Assembly (NCBI RefSeq): GCF_000261365.1
Contig: NZ_AJVC01000003.1
Span: 1,302,001-1,366,000 of the forward strand
DNA: 64,000 bases
From: Herbaspirillum sp. GW103
GTDB lineage: Bacteria; Pseudomonadota; Gammaproteobacteria; Burkholderiales; Burkholderiaceae_D
Direction: 5' to 3'
Positions 30,477 to 39,587 of this stretch are shown here, in pieces. A model generated the notes under the pieces. The model was not told the DNA's origin. It did not search any database and worked only from the letters and a program-made list of their open reading frames with translations. A program made the position numbers and the translations under genes. Within the stretch, counting starts at the first letter, position 1. Each line of letters opens with the position of its first letter.

Positions 30477-31670
30477 ATGCTTACCGATGCCCAACTCGCC
30501 ATCGTCAAATCCACCGTTCCCCTGCTCGAATCGGGGGGCGAGGCGCTGACCACGCATTTTTACAAGATGCTCATGCGCGACTATCCGCAGGTCCACCCGC
30601 TATTCAACCGTGCGCACCAGGCCAGCGGCGACCAGCCGCGGGCGCTGGCCAACGGCGTGCTGATGTACGCCCGCCACATCGACCGCCTGGAGGAACTGGG
30701 CCCACTGGCCGCGCAGATCATCAACAAGCATGTGGCCGTGCAGGTGCTGCCGGAGCACTACCCGATGGTGGGCGACTGCCTGCTGCGCGCCATCCGCGAA
30801 GTGCTGGGTGCGGAAATCGCCACCGATGCCGTCATCGACGCCTGGGCCGCCGCCTATGGCCAGCTGGCCGACATTCTGATCGGCGCAGAACGCCAGCAAT
30901 ACGATGCCAAGGCGGCCGCACCCGGTGGCTGGCGCGGGGCGCGCAATTTCGTCGTCACGCGCAAGGTGGCCGAGAGCGAGGAGATCACCTCCTTCTACTT
31001 CGTGCCGCAGGATGGTGGTGCGCTGATGGACTTCGAGCCGGGCCAGTACATCGGCCTGCGCATGGTGGTCGACGGACTGGAGCAGCGACGCCAGTATTCG
31101 CTGTCGGCACCGCTGCGTCAGCACGGCCAGCCGCTGCAGTACCGGATCAGCGTCAAGCGCGAACCCGAAGGCAAGGTCTCGCGCCAGCTGCATGACCAGA
31201 TCCATGTGGGGTCGGTGGTGGAACTGTTCCCGCCCGCCGGCGACTTCACGCTCAGCGCCAGTGACAAGCCACTGGTGCTCATCAGCGGCGGCGTGGGCGT
31301 TACGCCGATGATGACCATGCTGACAGCGGCCCTGCCGACTGGTCGTCCGGTGCATTTCATCCACGCGGCGCGCCACGGCGGCGTGCATGCCTTCCGCCGC
31401 CAGGTGGAAGAGCTGGCAGCGCGGCATCCGCAGTTGCGGGCGCATTTCTGCTATGAGCGGGCGCGGGCGGGCGACCCGGCACCATATGCCACCGGCTTCA
31501 TCGATGCCGCGCTGCTGCAGCAATGGCTGCCGGCCACGCGCGATGTGGATGCCTACTTCGTCGGTCCCAAGCCGTTCATGAAGGCCATCAAGGCTGCACT
31601 GGGCGCGCTGGGCGTACCGGCGGCGCAGAGCCGATATGAATTTTTCGGACCGGCGGCAGCGCTGGAATGA
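30477..31670 (+). CDS. hmpA: Flavohaemoglobin, nitric oxide dioxygenase
   Basis: 397 aa. It converts NO and oxygen to nitrate in the cytoplasm using NAD(P)H. The globin domain (1-140) has Tyr29 (B10), Gln53 (E7) and the haem ligand His85 (INKHVAV) at the same positions as in E. coli Hmp. The FAD domain follows (RQYSLSAP) and then the NAD domain (ISGGVGVTPMMTML). Start 30477 gives the exact globin N-terminus (MLTDAQLAIVK); the frame is open 26 codons further but that part covers the promoter. Induction by NorR under NO is expected from the upstream sites. Confidence 0.96.
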   Translation: MLTDAQLAIVKSTVPLLESGGEALTTHFYKMLMRDYPQVHPLFNRAHQASGDQPRALANGVLMYARHIDRLEELGPLAAQIINKHVAVQVLPEHYPMVGDCLLRAIREVLGAEIATDAVIDAWAAAYGQLADILIGAERQQYDAKAAAPGGWRGARNFVVTRKVAESEEITSFYFVPQDGGALMDFEPGQYIGLRMVVDGLEQRRQYSLSAPLRQHGQPLQYRISVKREPEGKVSRQLHDQIHVGSVVELFPPAGDFTLSASDKPLVLISGGVGVTPMMTMLTAALPTGRPVHFIHAARHGGVHAFRRQVEELAARHPQLRAHFCYERARAGDPAPYATGFIDAALLQQWLPATRDVDAYFVGPKPFMKAIKAALGALGVPAAQSRYEFFGPAAALE

Positions 31671-31886
31671 CCCTGGCACGCCAGACCGGCGGCCAATGGA
31701 GCGGGGGCGGCATGTGCCCCCGCCGGACTCCTGGCGACAGTATCCTCCCTCTGCGGCAAGTGAAGTCATTTGCAGAATTGACAGGGGCAGCCCACGCCAA
31801 TCCCACCAGGATTGATCTTCGACATGTTTTCCGCGATGCAGCAAATGCTATGCTGGGCGCTCCCCCTCCTCCGCCGAAAGACAGTC

Positions 31887-32243
31887 ATGAGCGAAAAGCT
31901 GAGCGCCGAGCGCCACACCCCCGATGAACTGACCCAGGAACTGGAAGCGCTGGACATGGAAATCGTCCGCTGCGCCGTCATCTGCCAGGTGCGCCTGTTC
32001 GATCCCGGCGTGCTCAACCGGGTGCTGGACAACAATGAACAGGTATGCGGCCAGTATCATCCGACCGCCTTCCAGAGCCTGCGCGGCCTGCTCTACCTGC
32101 ATTTCGACATGCAGCGGCAATTGACGCAGACCTATGGTGCCGATGACGCCGAGCACATCATCCGGCGCGTGTACGCGTACTTGCGTCCCCGCATCGGTGA
32201 CCAGTTGGGGACGCTCTTCGACCCCCACCACCCAAGCGCCTGA
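31887..32243 (+). CDS. Hypothetical protein, 118 aa
   Basis: ATG 31887 is chosen; upstream in-frame ATGs (31824, 31812) add a hydrophobic stretch and are possible alternatives. The protein (MSEKLSAERHTPDELTQELE) is soluble, mostly helical and rich in Leu, Asp and Arg, with two Cys (IVRCAVICQVRLFD). I recognise no family. It lies 216 bases after hmpA in the same direction, perhaps with its own promoter. Its stop TGA is directly followed by the reverse-strand stop of ldhA with no spacer. Confidence 0.65.
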   Translation: MSEKLSAERHTPDELTQELEALDMEIVRCAVICQVRLFDPGVLNRVLDNNEQVCGQYHPTAFQSLRGLLYLHFDMQRQLTQTYGADDAEHIIRRVYAYLRPRIGDQLGTLFDPHHPSA

Positions 32244-33242
32244 TCAGGCCACCCGCCGCTCACCCAGGTCGGTCCCGGCGGCAAAACCGCTGAGGTTGTC
32301 GATCGTGGTCTGCATGATCTGGCCGATGGCTTCTTCGGTGAAGAAGGCCTGGTGGCCGGTGACGATCACGTTGGGAAAGGACACCAGCCGCTGGATGACG
32401 TCGTCGGTAATGATGGTCGAGGACAGGTCCTGGAAGAACAGGCTGGCTTCCTGCTCATAGACATCGATAGCCAAGCCGCGCAAGCGGCCGCTCTTCAAGG
32501 CAGCAATGGCAGCTTCCGTGTCCACCAGGGCGCCGCGGCTGGTATTGACCAGGATGCAGCCGGGCTTGGCAAGCGCCAGGCTGTCGGCATTGACCAGGTA
32601 GCGGGTCGATTCGGTGAGGGGGCAATGCAGCGAGATCACGTCACTGGCGGCGAAGAGTTCATCGCGGCTCACGTAACGCCCGCCCGGCGCCTCGAAGTCC
32701 GGATTGTGATGCAGGTCGCTGCCCAGCACGGTGCAGCCGAAACCGGCCATGATGCGGGCGAACAGCGCGCCGATCTTGCCGGTCCCGATCACCCCCACGG
32801 TCTTGCCGTGCAGGTCGAAGCCCATCAAGCCTTCCAGCTCGAAATTGCCTTCCCGCGTACGCAGGCTGGCACGCGCGATCTTGCGATTGACTGCCAGCAG
32901 CAGGCCCACGGCAAACTCGGCCACCGAATACGGCGAGTAATCCGCTACCCGCGCCACAGTGATGCCCAGCCGACGGGCCGCCTGGGTATCGATGTGATTG
33001 AAGCCGGTAGAACGCGTGGTGACGAAACGCACGCCCAGCCCGGCCAGCCGCTCCAGCACGGCGGCCCCCAGGTCGTCATTGACGAAGGCCGCCACGGCCT
33101 CGCAGCCACTGGCCAGTTGTGCAGTCGTGCTGTCCAGACGATCCTGCAGGAAGATCAGTTCATGTCCGGCACCACAGGCGGCATTGGCGCTTGAGAGCAG
33201 GGTCTGGTCGTAACGGCGGGCGCTGTAGACGGCAGTTTTCAT
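32244..33242 (-). CDS. ldhA: D-lactate dehydrogenase (fermentative, NAD-dependent)
   Basis: 332 aa D-2-hydroxyacid dehydrogenase that reduces pyruvate to D-lactate. The NAD motif is VGVIGTGKIG (about 149-158). The catalytic triad is Arg236 (NTSRGALVD), Glu265 (VYEQE) and His297 (GHQAFFTEEA). The STGFNHID and VYEQEASLFFQD stretches are typical of LdhA rather than of other 2-hydroxyacid dehydrogenases. It is divergent from citA and abuts the hypothetical gene at its end. Single-gene unit. Confidence 0.93.
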   Translation of the reverse strand: MKTAVYSARRYDQTLLSSANAACGAGHELIFLQDRLDSTTAQLASGCEAVAAFVNDDLGAAVLERLAGLGVRFVTTRSTGFNHIDTQAARRLGITVARVADYSPYSVAEFAVGLLLAVNRKIARASLRTREGNFELEGLMGFDLHGKTVGVIGTGKIGALFARIMAGFGCTVLGSDLHHNPDFEAPGGRYVSRDELFAASDVISLHCPLTESTRYLVNADSLALAKPGCILVNTSRGALVDTEAAIAALKSGRLRGLAIDVYEQEASLFFQDLSSTIITDDVIQRLVSFPNVIVTGHQAFFTEEAIGQIMQTTIDNLSGFAAGTDLGERRVA

Positions 33243-33590
33243 GGGGACCTTTCATGGATGTACTGTGCGAGCCGGGTTCGGGATCATGGCGCTTTGCCGC
33301 ATTGCACCATAGTCCGGCGGACATCACCTTGATGCAGCGCAGTTTGTCCTGCCCAGGGCGTTTTGTGAGAGAAATGGCGCCTGAAGCTTTCATCCAGCTA
33401 TCGAAAAAACCGATATTTGCATACGCAGTGCAGCAAGCCGGTCCTACGGGCCGCTTTCAGGCATAGAATCCCCGGCGCAATAGCTGTTCCCACTAAAAAA
33501 GATCCTGACACAGGCTGCCGCAGGGCAGTACGAGACAGGCGCAAGACCGGAATCAACACGGTCCGCCCAACAGATAACGAGGCACATCTC
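33243..33590. other. Divergent intergenic region ldhA-citA
   Basis: 348 bases separating the ldhA and citA starts, so it must hold both promoters. I see no protein-like frame, clear -10/-35 pair or strong palindrome. Confidence 0.4.
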
Positions 33591-34877
33591 ATGACGACAT
33601 CCACTTCTTCACCCTCGAAGTTTTCCACGGTGCTGCGCGTGACCAGCGGCAATTTCATGGAAATGTTCGATTTCTTCCTGTTCGGATTTTACGCGACGCA
33701 TATCTCCAGGGCCTTCTTCCCCAGCGGCAACGATTTTGCCTCGCTGATGCTGACCTTCATGACCTTCGGCGCCGGCTTCCTGATGCGTCCGCTGGGCGCC
33801 ATCATCCTGGGCGCCTATGTGGACCGTGTCGGCCGCCGCCAGGGCCTGATCGTGACCCTGGCCCTGATGGCGCTGGGCACCATGCTCATCGCCTTTGTCC
33901 CGTCCTACGCCACCATCGGCGCGCTGGCCCCCATGCTGGTGCTCATCGGCCGCCTGCTGCAAGGCTTCTCGGCCGGCGTGGAACTGGGCGGCGTGTCGGT
34001 CTACCTGGCCGAAATGGCCACGCCCGGCAACAAGGGCTTCTATGTGAGCTGGCAGTCGGGCAGCCAGCAGGTGGCCATCATCGTGGCGGCCGGCATCGGC
34101 TACCTGCTCTCGACCACGCTCACGCCGGCCCAGGTCGGTGACTGGGGCTGGCGCGTTCCCTTCTTCATCGGCTGCCTGATCGTGCCGGTACTGTTCGTGA
34201 TCCGCCGCTCGCTGCAGGAGACCGAAGAGTTCATGCGCCGCAAGCACCGCCCCAGCACCGGCCAGATCTTCCGCTCCATGATCGAGAACTGGAAGCTGGT
34301 GATCGCCGGCATGATGCTGGTGTCGATGACGACCGTGTCGTTCTACCTGATCACGGTCTACACCCCGACCTTCGGCAAGAAGGTCCTGATGCTGTCCACC
34401 GAGTCCAGCCTGATCGTGACCTTGTGCGTGGGTCTGTCCAACTTCATCTGGCTGCCCATCATGGGCGCGCTGTCGGATCGTATCGGCCGTCGCCCCATCC
34501 TGGTGACCTTTACCGTCCTGACCATCCTGACCGCCTACCCGGCCGTGAACTGGCTGGTCCATGACGCCAGCTTTGCCAAGATGCTGATGGTCGAACTGTG
34601 GCTGTCCTTCCTGTACGCCAGCTACAACGGTGCGATGGTGGTGGCGCTGACCGAAGTGATGCCGGCCGACGTGCGCACCGCAGGATTCTCGCTGGCCTAC
34701 AGCCTGGCCACCGCCGTCTTCGGCGGGTTCACCCCGGCCATTGCGACGGGTCTGATCCAGGCCACCGGCGACAAGGCCGCTCCGGGCATCTGGATGAGCG
34801 CAGCCGCCGTGTGCGGGCTGATTGCGACCCTGATCCTGTACCGCAACAAGGCGGCACCGCAGGCGGTGACGGCCTGA
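33591..34877 (+). CDS. citA: Citrate-proton symporter, MHS family
   Basis: 428 aa, 12-helix major facilitator superfamily protein. It closely follows the Salmonella CitA pattern: [43 protein letters not shown] with the DRVGRR loop, [40 protein letters not shown] and [20 protein letters not shown]. It imports citrate (or the related tricarballylate) with protons across the inner membrane. ATG 33591 gives the family N-terminus; the upstream frame is not conserved. Its terminator lies at 35176, separated from the stop by an inserted palindromic element. Confidence 0.93.
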   Translation: MTTSTSSPSKFSTVLRVTSGNFMEMFDFFLFGFYATHISRAFFPSGNDFASLMLTFMTFGAGFLMRPLGAIILGAYVDRVGRRQGLIVTLALMALGTMLIAFVPSYATIGALAPMLVLIGRLLQGFSAGVELGGVSVYLAEMATPGNKGFYVSWQSGSQQVAIIVAAGIGYLLSTTLTPAQVGDWGWRVPFFIGCLIVPVLFVIRRSLQETEEFMRRKHRPSTGQIFRSMIENWKLVIAGMMLVSMTTVSFYLITVYTPTFGKKVLMLSTESSLIVTLCVGLSNFIWLPIMGALSDRIGRRPILVTFTVLTILTAYPAVNWLVHDASFAKMLMVELWLSFLYASYNGAMVVALTEVMPADVRTAGFSLAYSLATAVFGGFTPAIATGLIQATGDKAAPGIWMSAAAVCGLIATLILYRNKAAPQAVTA

Positions 34878-34891
34878 GACTGATTCTTGTA

Positions 34892-35165
34892 CTAGAACCC
34901 ATTTCATAAATAGGCGTGAGTGCGAGCGAGTCCCGTTTGGGATGAAGTGCAAGGCGCGAATTTGGGTCAAGACTGGGCGTCTTGACCCAAATTCGTAACG
35001 CAGCAATTCGCCCAAACGGGCCGCTCCCTCCGGGTTCTGTCCAGAAAGGGCGCTGGCCGCGTTGCGCTCCTTGCGTGTGGCACCGCCACACGACGCGTCG
35101 CGCGCCTTGCCAGCGCCCTTTCTGGACAGAACGCATCTCACGCCTATTTATGAAATGGGTTCTAG
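34892..35165. mobile_element. MITE-like palindromic element, 274 bp
   Basis: Perfect 29-bp terminal inverted repeats at 34892-34920 and 35137-35165 (outermost bases CTAGAACCCATTTC). Nested perfect inverted repeats lie inside: CCCGTTTGGG 34932-34941 with 35011-35020; a 17-bp stem 34957-34973/34979-34995 with a 5-base loop; a 24-bp stem 35034-35057/35109-35132; and a 7-bp hairpin 35075-35081/35085-35091. There is no coding capacity. CTAG at both outer ends could be a 4-bp target duplication of the YTAR type used by IS5 relatives, but CTAG is itself palindromic, so this is not proven. It sits between citA and its terminator. Confidence 0.85.
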
Positions 35166-35175
35166 CTATTGGGAT

Positions 35176-35201
35176 GGGCCGCAGCGTTGCGGCCCTTTTT
35201 T
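35176..35201 (+). terminator. Intrinsic terminator of citA, displaced by the MITE
   Basis: GGGCCGCA (35176-35183) pairs with TGCGGCCC (35188-35195) across a 4-base loop and is followed by six T. It lies 11 bases past the MITE and about 300 bases past the citA stop. The next gene is on the other strand. Confidence 0.85.
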
Positions 35202-35223
35202 ATGGTGATGCAGAAACACGGAC

Positions 35224-35724
35224 TCACACTTGGCGGACCGATGTCAACGGCAAGAACAGTGTCAGCGGCGCATCCTGCAAGGCGACGAAACCATGATGCC
35301 GGTAGAAGGCCGCTGCCTGTGCGTCTTTGGCATCAACTACCATGACTGCGCCCGGTATCTCGGCGGCGATGGCGCGATACAAGGCATTGACCAACAAGGC
35401 GCCCCCGAGGCCGCGACCTTTGAATTCACGGTCCACTGCCAGGCGTCCCAGACGGATGGCAGGGATGGCGCCATAGCGCGGCAACTTGCGGCGCAGCGCG
35501 TCAGACAGTCCCGCCAGCGGAACGCTGGCACTGGCCAGCGTGTAGAAGCCTGCCACGCGCTGCTCATCGTCCACCGCCACGAAGCATGCAGCGACACGGC
35601 GGCGAATATCCTGCGTCACCTGTTCGCGCAGGTAGCGATTCAATGCAGGCGAACCGGATTCAAAGCGACTACGGTCGTGAGATGCGATATCGAGCGCCGT
35701 CACCAGAAACGGCGGGCGCGTCAT
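35224..35724 (-). CDS. GNAT-family acetyltransferase toxin (TacT-like)
   Basis: 166 aa. The N-terminal FESGSPALNRYLREQVTQDIRR and the acetyl-CoA site RLAVDREFKGRGLGGALLVNAL (R/Q-x-x-G-x-G/A) are typical of GNAT toxins that acetylate aminoacyl-tRNA. VVDAKDAQAAAFYRHHGF follows with the catalytic-type Tyr. Its start overlaps the stop of a DUF1778 antitoxin gene by 4 bases (ATGA), the standard arrangement. Toxic activity is inferred from the family. Confidence 0.9.
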   Translation of the reverse strand: MTRPPFLVTALDIASHDRSRFESGSPALNRYLREQVTQDIRRRVAACFVAVDDEQRVAGFYTLASASVPLAGLSDALRRKLPRYGAIPAIRLGRLAVDREFKGRGLGGALLVNALYRAIAAEIPGAVMVVDAKDAQAAAFYRHHGFVALQDAPLTLFLPLTSVRQV

Positions 35725-36005
35725 TCTTCGCTGCGCAGCAGTTTGTCATGACGCACCATGGCGCGTCGCAATGCGGCCGACGGTGGCGGCGGCGACAGAA
35801 GAGCATCGGCGAAGCGCTGCTGGTCTTCCAGCGACAAGCGGATCACTTCTGCCTGCTCAATGGCTCGTTGCGCCGCGTCCTGGACCGCCGCGACAACGAA
35901 ATCCGTCAACGTCCGCCCTTCGATCTCGGCGGCGCGCTTGAGCAATTGCTGCAATTCGGGACTGATTCGGGCTTCAAGCCGCGCAGTTGAAACGGCAGGC
36001 ATCAT
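35721..36005 (-). CDS. DUF1778 ribbon-helix-helix antitoxin
   Basis: 94 aa. A DNA-binding ribbon-helix-helix at about 5-50 (ARLEARISPELQQLLKRAAEI, then EGRTLTDFVVAAVQDAAQRAI) precedes a toxin-wrapping tail (LSLEDQQRFADALLSPPPPSAALRRAM). AAGGAGG lies just upstream of two adjacent ATGs (36005 and 36002); either may be used. The antitoxin should bind the GNAT toxin and repress the operon. It is first in the two-gene module and divergent from icd. Confidence 0.9.
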   Translation of the reverse strand: MMPAVSTARLEARISPELQQLLKRAAEIEGRTLTDFVVAAVQDAAQRAIEQAEVIRLSLEDQQRFADALLSPPPPSAALRRAMVRHDKLLRSEE

Positions 36006-36372
36006 GAATTCCTCCTTGATTGGCATTGTACGGCAAATTGCCGGACGATAGAAAAAAGTGAACGCATGACAATAGCAGAGCCAGGAGGAGACGAATAAAA
36101 GCAGAGAAGGAATCGAGTCAAAAGCAAAAATTTCTTCAAGTCTTATATAAGAGTTGAAGCATTTCGCCCCGCTTAGGAGTAAACTACCGCTGTTTTTTGC
36201 CGCGGCTCTCTGGCAGCAGTACGCCAGCCATGCCGCCCCGGGAGACGAATTTCCGCGCAGCACAGCCGACAAGGAGGTGGCGCCAGCCCAGGCCGACAGA
36301 GCCAGGGCGGACCATCCGGCGCTGCGGGGATCGCACCAAAGCACATCAACACACCAACGCAAGGACATCATC
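36006..36372. other. Divergent upstream region of icd and the toxin-antitoxin module
   Basis: 367 bases. Holds the antitoxin promoter and, at 36135-36160, a near-perfect 26-bp palindrome. The icd frame is open from 36154, but that start lies inside the palindrome and the added 73 residues look unrelated to isocitrate dehydrogenase. Confidence 0.5.
36135..36160. promoter_or_regulatory. 26-bp palindrome, likely operator/promoter of icd
   Basis: Core TCTTATATAAGA (36142-36153) is flanked by CTTCAA and TTGAAG; 24 of the 26 positions are symmetric. The core contains a possible -10 box (TATATAAG). It lies about 215 bases upstream of the icd GTG. The form is that of a dimeric repressor site (GntR-like), which is inference. 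Confidence 0.6.
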
Positions 36373-38601
36373 GTGACTACTGGCAACCCGACCATCATCT
36401 ATACGCTGACCGACGAGGCACCCTATCTGGCGACCCACTCGCTCTTGCCCATCGTCAAGAAGTTCACCGCCGCGGCCGGCATCGACGTCGTCGAAAGCGA
36501 TATTTCGGTGGCTGCGCGTATCCTGGCTGAATTCCCCGAGTACCTCACCGATGAGCAGAAAGTCCCCGACAACCTGGCCGCACTGGGCGCATTGACCCAG
36601 AGCGCGGAAGCCAACATCATCAAGCTGCCCAACATCAGCGCCTCGATCCTGCAACTGCAAGCCGCCATCCGCGAACTGCAATCGCGCGGCTACAAGCTGC
36701 CGGACTATCCGGAAAACCCGACCACCGAAGAAGAAAAGGCCCTGCAAAAGCGTTACGCCAAGGTCACCGGCAGCGCCGTCAACCCGGTCCTGCGCGAAGG
36801 CAACTCGGATCGCCGCGCGCCCAACGCCGTCAAGAACTACGCCCGCAAGCACCCGCACTCGATGGCCAAGTGGTCCATGGCCTCGCGTACCCACGTGGCG
36901 CACATGCACGGCGGCGACTTCTACGCCGGCGAAAAGAGCCTGACCCTGGACAAGGCCGTGGACGTCAAGATGGACCTGGTCACCAAGTCCGGCGAAACCA
37001 TCGTCCTGAAGCCGAAGATCTCGCTGCAAGCCGGCGAAATCATCGACAGCATGTTCATGAGCAAGAAGGCCCTGTGTGCCTACTACGAAGAACAGATGCA
37101 GGACGCCTACGAGACCGACCTGCTGCTGTCGGTGCACGTCAAGGCCACCATGATGAAGGTCTCGCACCCGATCGTCTTCGGCCACGCCGTGCGCACCTAC
37201 TACAAGGACACCTTCACCAAGCATGCCAAGCTGTTCGCCGAGATCGGCGTGAACCCGAACAACGGCATGTCCGGCGTCTACGAAAAGATCAACACCCTGC
37301 CCGAAGACAAGAAGGCCGAAGTGCTGGCCGACCTGAAGGCCGATGAAGCCAAGCGCCCGCGCCTGGCCATGGTGGACTCCGCCAAGGGCATCACCAACCT
37401 GCACGCCCCCAACGACGTGATCGTCGACGCCTCCATGCCGGCCATGATCCGCGCAGGCGGCAAGATGTGGAACGCCGCCGGCAAGACCGAAGACACCAAG
37501 GCCCTGCTGCCGGAATCGACCTTCGCCCGCATCTACCAGGAAATCATCAACTTCTGCAAGACCAACGGCGCCTTCGACCCGACCACCATGGGTACCGTGC
37601 CCAACGTCGGCCTGATGGCCCAGAAGGCCGAAGAATACGGTTCGCACGACAAGACCTTCGAAATCGCCCAGGCCGGCGTGGCCCGCATCGTCACCCTGGA
37701 CGGCCAGGTGCTGCTGGAGCAGAACGTGGAAGAAGGCGACATCTGGCGCATGTGCCAGGTCAAGGACGCAGCGGTCCGTGACTGGGTCAAGCTGGCCGTG
37801 ACCCGCGCCCGCCTGTCCGGCATGCCGGCCGTGTTCTGGCTGGATCCGTACCGTCCGCACGAAGCCGAACTGATCAAGAAGGTCAACACCTACCTGAAGG
37901 ATCACGACCTGACCGGTGCCGACATCCAGATCATGTCGCAAGTGCGCGCCATGCGTTACACCCTGGAACGCGTCATCCGCGGCCTGGACACCATCTCGGT
38001 GACCGGCAACATCCTGCGCGACTACCTGACCGACTTGTTCCCCATCATGGAACTGGGCACCTCGGCCAAGATGCTGTCGATCGTCCCGCTGATGGCCGGT
38101 GGCGGCATGTTCGAAACCGGTGCCGGCGGCTCGGCCCCCAAGCACGTGCAACAGCTGGTCGGCGAGAACCACCTGCGCTGGGATTCGCTGGGTGAATTCC
38201 TGGCCCTGGCCGTGTCCATCGAAGACGTCGGCATCAAGACCGGCAACGCCCGCGCCAAGATCCTGGCCAAGACCCTGGATGCTGCCACCGGCAAGCTGCT
38301 GGACAACAACAAGTCGCCCTCGCCCAAGACCGGTGAGCTGGACAACCGTGGCAGCCACTTCTACCTGGCCCTGTACTGGGCCCAGGAACTGGCCGCGCAG
38401 AAGGACGACGCCGAGCTGGCCAAGCAGTTCGCACCGCTGGCCAAGGCACTGGCCGAGAACGAGCAGAAGATCGTCGAAGAGCTCAACTCGGTGCAGGGCA
38501 AGGAAGTCGACATCGGCGGCTACTACCTGCCGGATCGCGAAAAGACCTTCGCCGTGATGCGTCCGAGCGCCACGCTGAACCAGGCGCTGGAAACGCTGTA
38601 A
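36373..38601 (+). CDS. icd: NADP-dependent isocitrate dehydrogenase, monomeric type
   Basis: 742 aa, the length of the monomeric IDH (IDH-II) family. It oxidises isocitrate to 2-oxoglutarate in the TCA cycle. Signature stretches are [68 protein letters not shown] and [26 protein letters not shown], written here in parts. The start is GTG 36373 with AAGGA 7 bases upstream, giving the family N-terminus ([12 protein letters not shown]). Codon choice is strongly biased to C/G third positions, as in highly expressed genes. A bidirectional terminator follows. Confidence 0.96.
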   Translation: MTTGNPTIIYTLTDEAPYLATHSLLPIVKKFTAAAGIDVVESDISVAARILAEFPEYLTDEQKVPDNLAALGALTQSAEANIIKLPNISASILQLQAAIRELQSRGYKLPDYPENPTTEEEKALQKRYAKVTGSAVNPVLREGNSDRRAPNAVKNYARKHPHSMAKWSMASRTHVAHMHGGDFYAGEKSLTLDKAVDVKMDLVTKSGETIVLKPKISLQAGEIIDSMFMSKKALCAYYEEQMQDAYETDLLLSVHVKATMMKVSHPIVFGHAVRTYYKDTFTKHAKLFAEIGVNPNNGMSGVYEKINTLPEDKKAEVLADLKADEAKRPRLAMVDSAKGITNLHAPNDVIVDASMPAMIRAGGKMWNAAGKTEDTKALLPESTFARIYQEIINFCKTNGAFDPTTMGTVPNVGLMAQKAEEYGSHDKTFEIAQAGVARIVTLDGQVLLEQNVEEGDIWRMCQVKDAAVRDWVKLAVTRARLSGMPAVFWLDPYRPHEAELIKKVNTYLKDHDLTGADIQIMSQVRAMRYTLERVIRGLDTISVTGNILRDYLTDLFPIMELGTSAKMLSIVPLMAGGGMFETGAGGSAPKHVQQLVGENHLRWDSLGEFLALAVSIEDVGIKTGNARAKILAKTLDAATGKLLDNNKSPSPKTGELDNRGSHFYLALYWAQELAAQKDDAELAKQFAPLAKALAENEQKIVEELNSVQGKEVDIGGYYLPDREKTFAVMRPSATLNQALETL

Positions 38602-38656
38602 GCCGTTGATCGTTGCCGGGAGGGATGATCCGACCTCCCCGGCAGCAAAACGAAAA

Positions 38657-38684
38657 GGCCGCGAATGCAGATTCGCGGCCTTTT
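38657..38684. terminator. Bidirectional terminator between icd and eutC
   Basis: GGCCGCGAAT (38657-38666) and ATTCGCGGCC (38671-38680) form a perfect 10-bp stem with a GCAG loop, with AAAA before and TTTT after. It can end transcripts arriving from both sides, fitting the convergent genes. Confidence 0.88.
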
Positions 38685-38717
38685 CCGTTAACGCTGTATC
38701 GAGCAGAAGTGACCGGC

Positions 38718-39587
38718 TCAATCACCTCCCAGCAGGAAATTGCGCCGCACATCCAGTTCCTCTGCCGCACTGGCCGTCTCATCCTTCAAGGCCACGCCCG
38801 ACAAGCCACGCTCATGCGCCTGCGCCATCAGGTAATGCAGCTTGTAGGCCGCCTCGGCGTACGGCAGACCTTCCGGCCGCACATTGGAGATGCAGTTGCG
38901 GCTGGCGTCGGTCAGCCCGCGCGAGGGCATCCAGGTCAGATAGAGCCCCATGCTGTCAGGCGAACTCAAGCCCGGTCGCTCGCCGATCAGGATCACCACC
39001 AGCTTCACGCCCAGCAGTTCACCAATCTCGTCAGCCACCGCGACCCGCCCCTGCTGCACGATCACCGGGGGCGCCATCGACCATCCTTCGGACGCGATGC
39101 GCTGCATTACCTGGGCCAGGAAAGGGGCGGCATTGCGTACGATGGCCAGCGCCGACAAGCCATCAGCGATGACGAAGCCCACATCGAAGCGCCGTTGCGG
39201 CGCGGTGCCGAAACGTTCAAGCAACTGCTGGCGCGAACTTTCCGACAGCTTGCGCCCGAAGTCCGGCCGCTGCAGGTACATCAGCCGATCGGCGGCCGCA
39301 CTCCGTACATCCGGGATAGCCTGGGCGGCGCAGATCCCTTGTTGCTGCAACTGATCCTTCAGTCCTGCCACGTCCAGCGGCAGATGCACGGCATCGCGTG
39401 CCTGCGCATGGGCCAGCTGGAAAGCCAGCTGCGGCGCGGTTGGCAGGCTGACGCCACTGCGTCCCAGGGCGATGCGTGCAGCGGTAAAACGGCGCAGGGC
39501 TTCCCACGGATTGGCCGTGACGTTTTCTGCACCGGGGCTGACGTTTTCTGCACCATGCGGTGAAAGCTCGTGGTCGTCCATGGTCAT
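38718..39587 (-). CDS. eutC: Ethanolamine ammonia-lyase small subunit
   Basis: 289 aa. With EutB it forms the adenosylcobalamin-dependent enzyme that splits ethanolamine into acetaldehyde and ammonia. Family stretches are [23 protein letters not shown]-like [43 protein letters not shown] and [15 protein letters not shown]. Start 39587 overlaps the eutB stop by 4 bases (ATGA). The N-terminal region contains a short duplication ([12 protein letters not shown]) before the conserved part. No microcompartment genes are nearby, so the lyase acts in the cytosol. Confidence 0.95.
   Translation of the reverse strand: MTMDDHELSPHGAENVSPGAENVTANPWEALRRFTAARIALGRSGVSLPTAPQLAFQLAHAQARDAVHLPLDVAGLKDQLQQQGICAAQAIPDVRSAAADRLMYLQRPDFGRKLSESSRQQLLERFGTAPQRRFDVGFVIADGLSALAIVRNAAPFLAQVMQRIASEGWSMAPPVIVQQGRVAVADEIGELLGVKLVVILIGERPGLSSPDSMGLYLTWMPSRGLTDASRNCISNVRPEGLPYAEAAYKLHYLMAQAHERGLSGVALKDETASAAEELDVRRNFLLGGD
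39518..39554. repeat. 16-bp direct repeat, 21-bp period, in eutC
   Basis: tgacgttttctgcacc occurs at 39518-39533 and again at 39539-39554. The period is 7 codons, so it encodes two GAENV copies near the EutC N-terminus and does not break the frame. Confidence 0.85.

Noticed and set aside
34957-34995. 17-bp hairpin after citA as its terminator
   Set aside because: It has no T-run and belongs to the nested palindromes of the MITE; the T-run terminator is at 35176-35201.
33609-35141. 510-aa open frame on the minus strand
   Set aside because: Reverse shadow of citA running into the MITE; His/Gly/Gln-rich and without any motif.
36154-36372. In-frame upstream extension of icd from an ATG at 36154
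   Set aside because: The ATG lies within the palindrome, has no ribosome site, and the 73 added residues are not isocitrate dehydrogenase-like; GTG 36373 has AAGGA and gives the family N-terminus.
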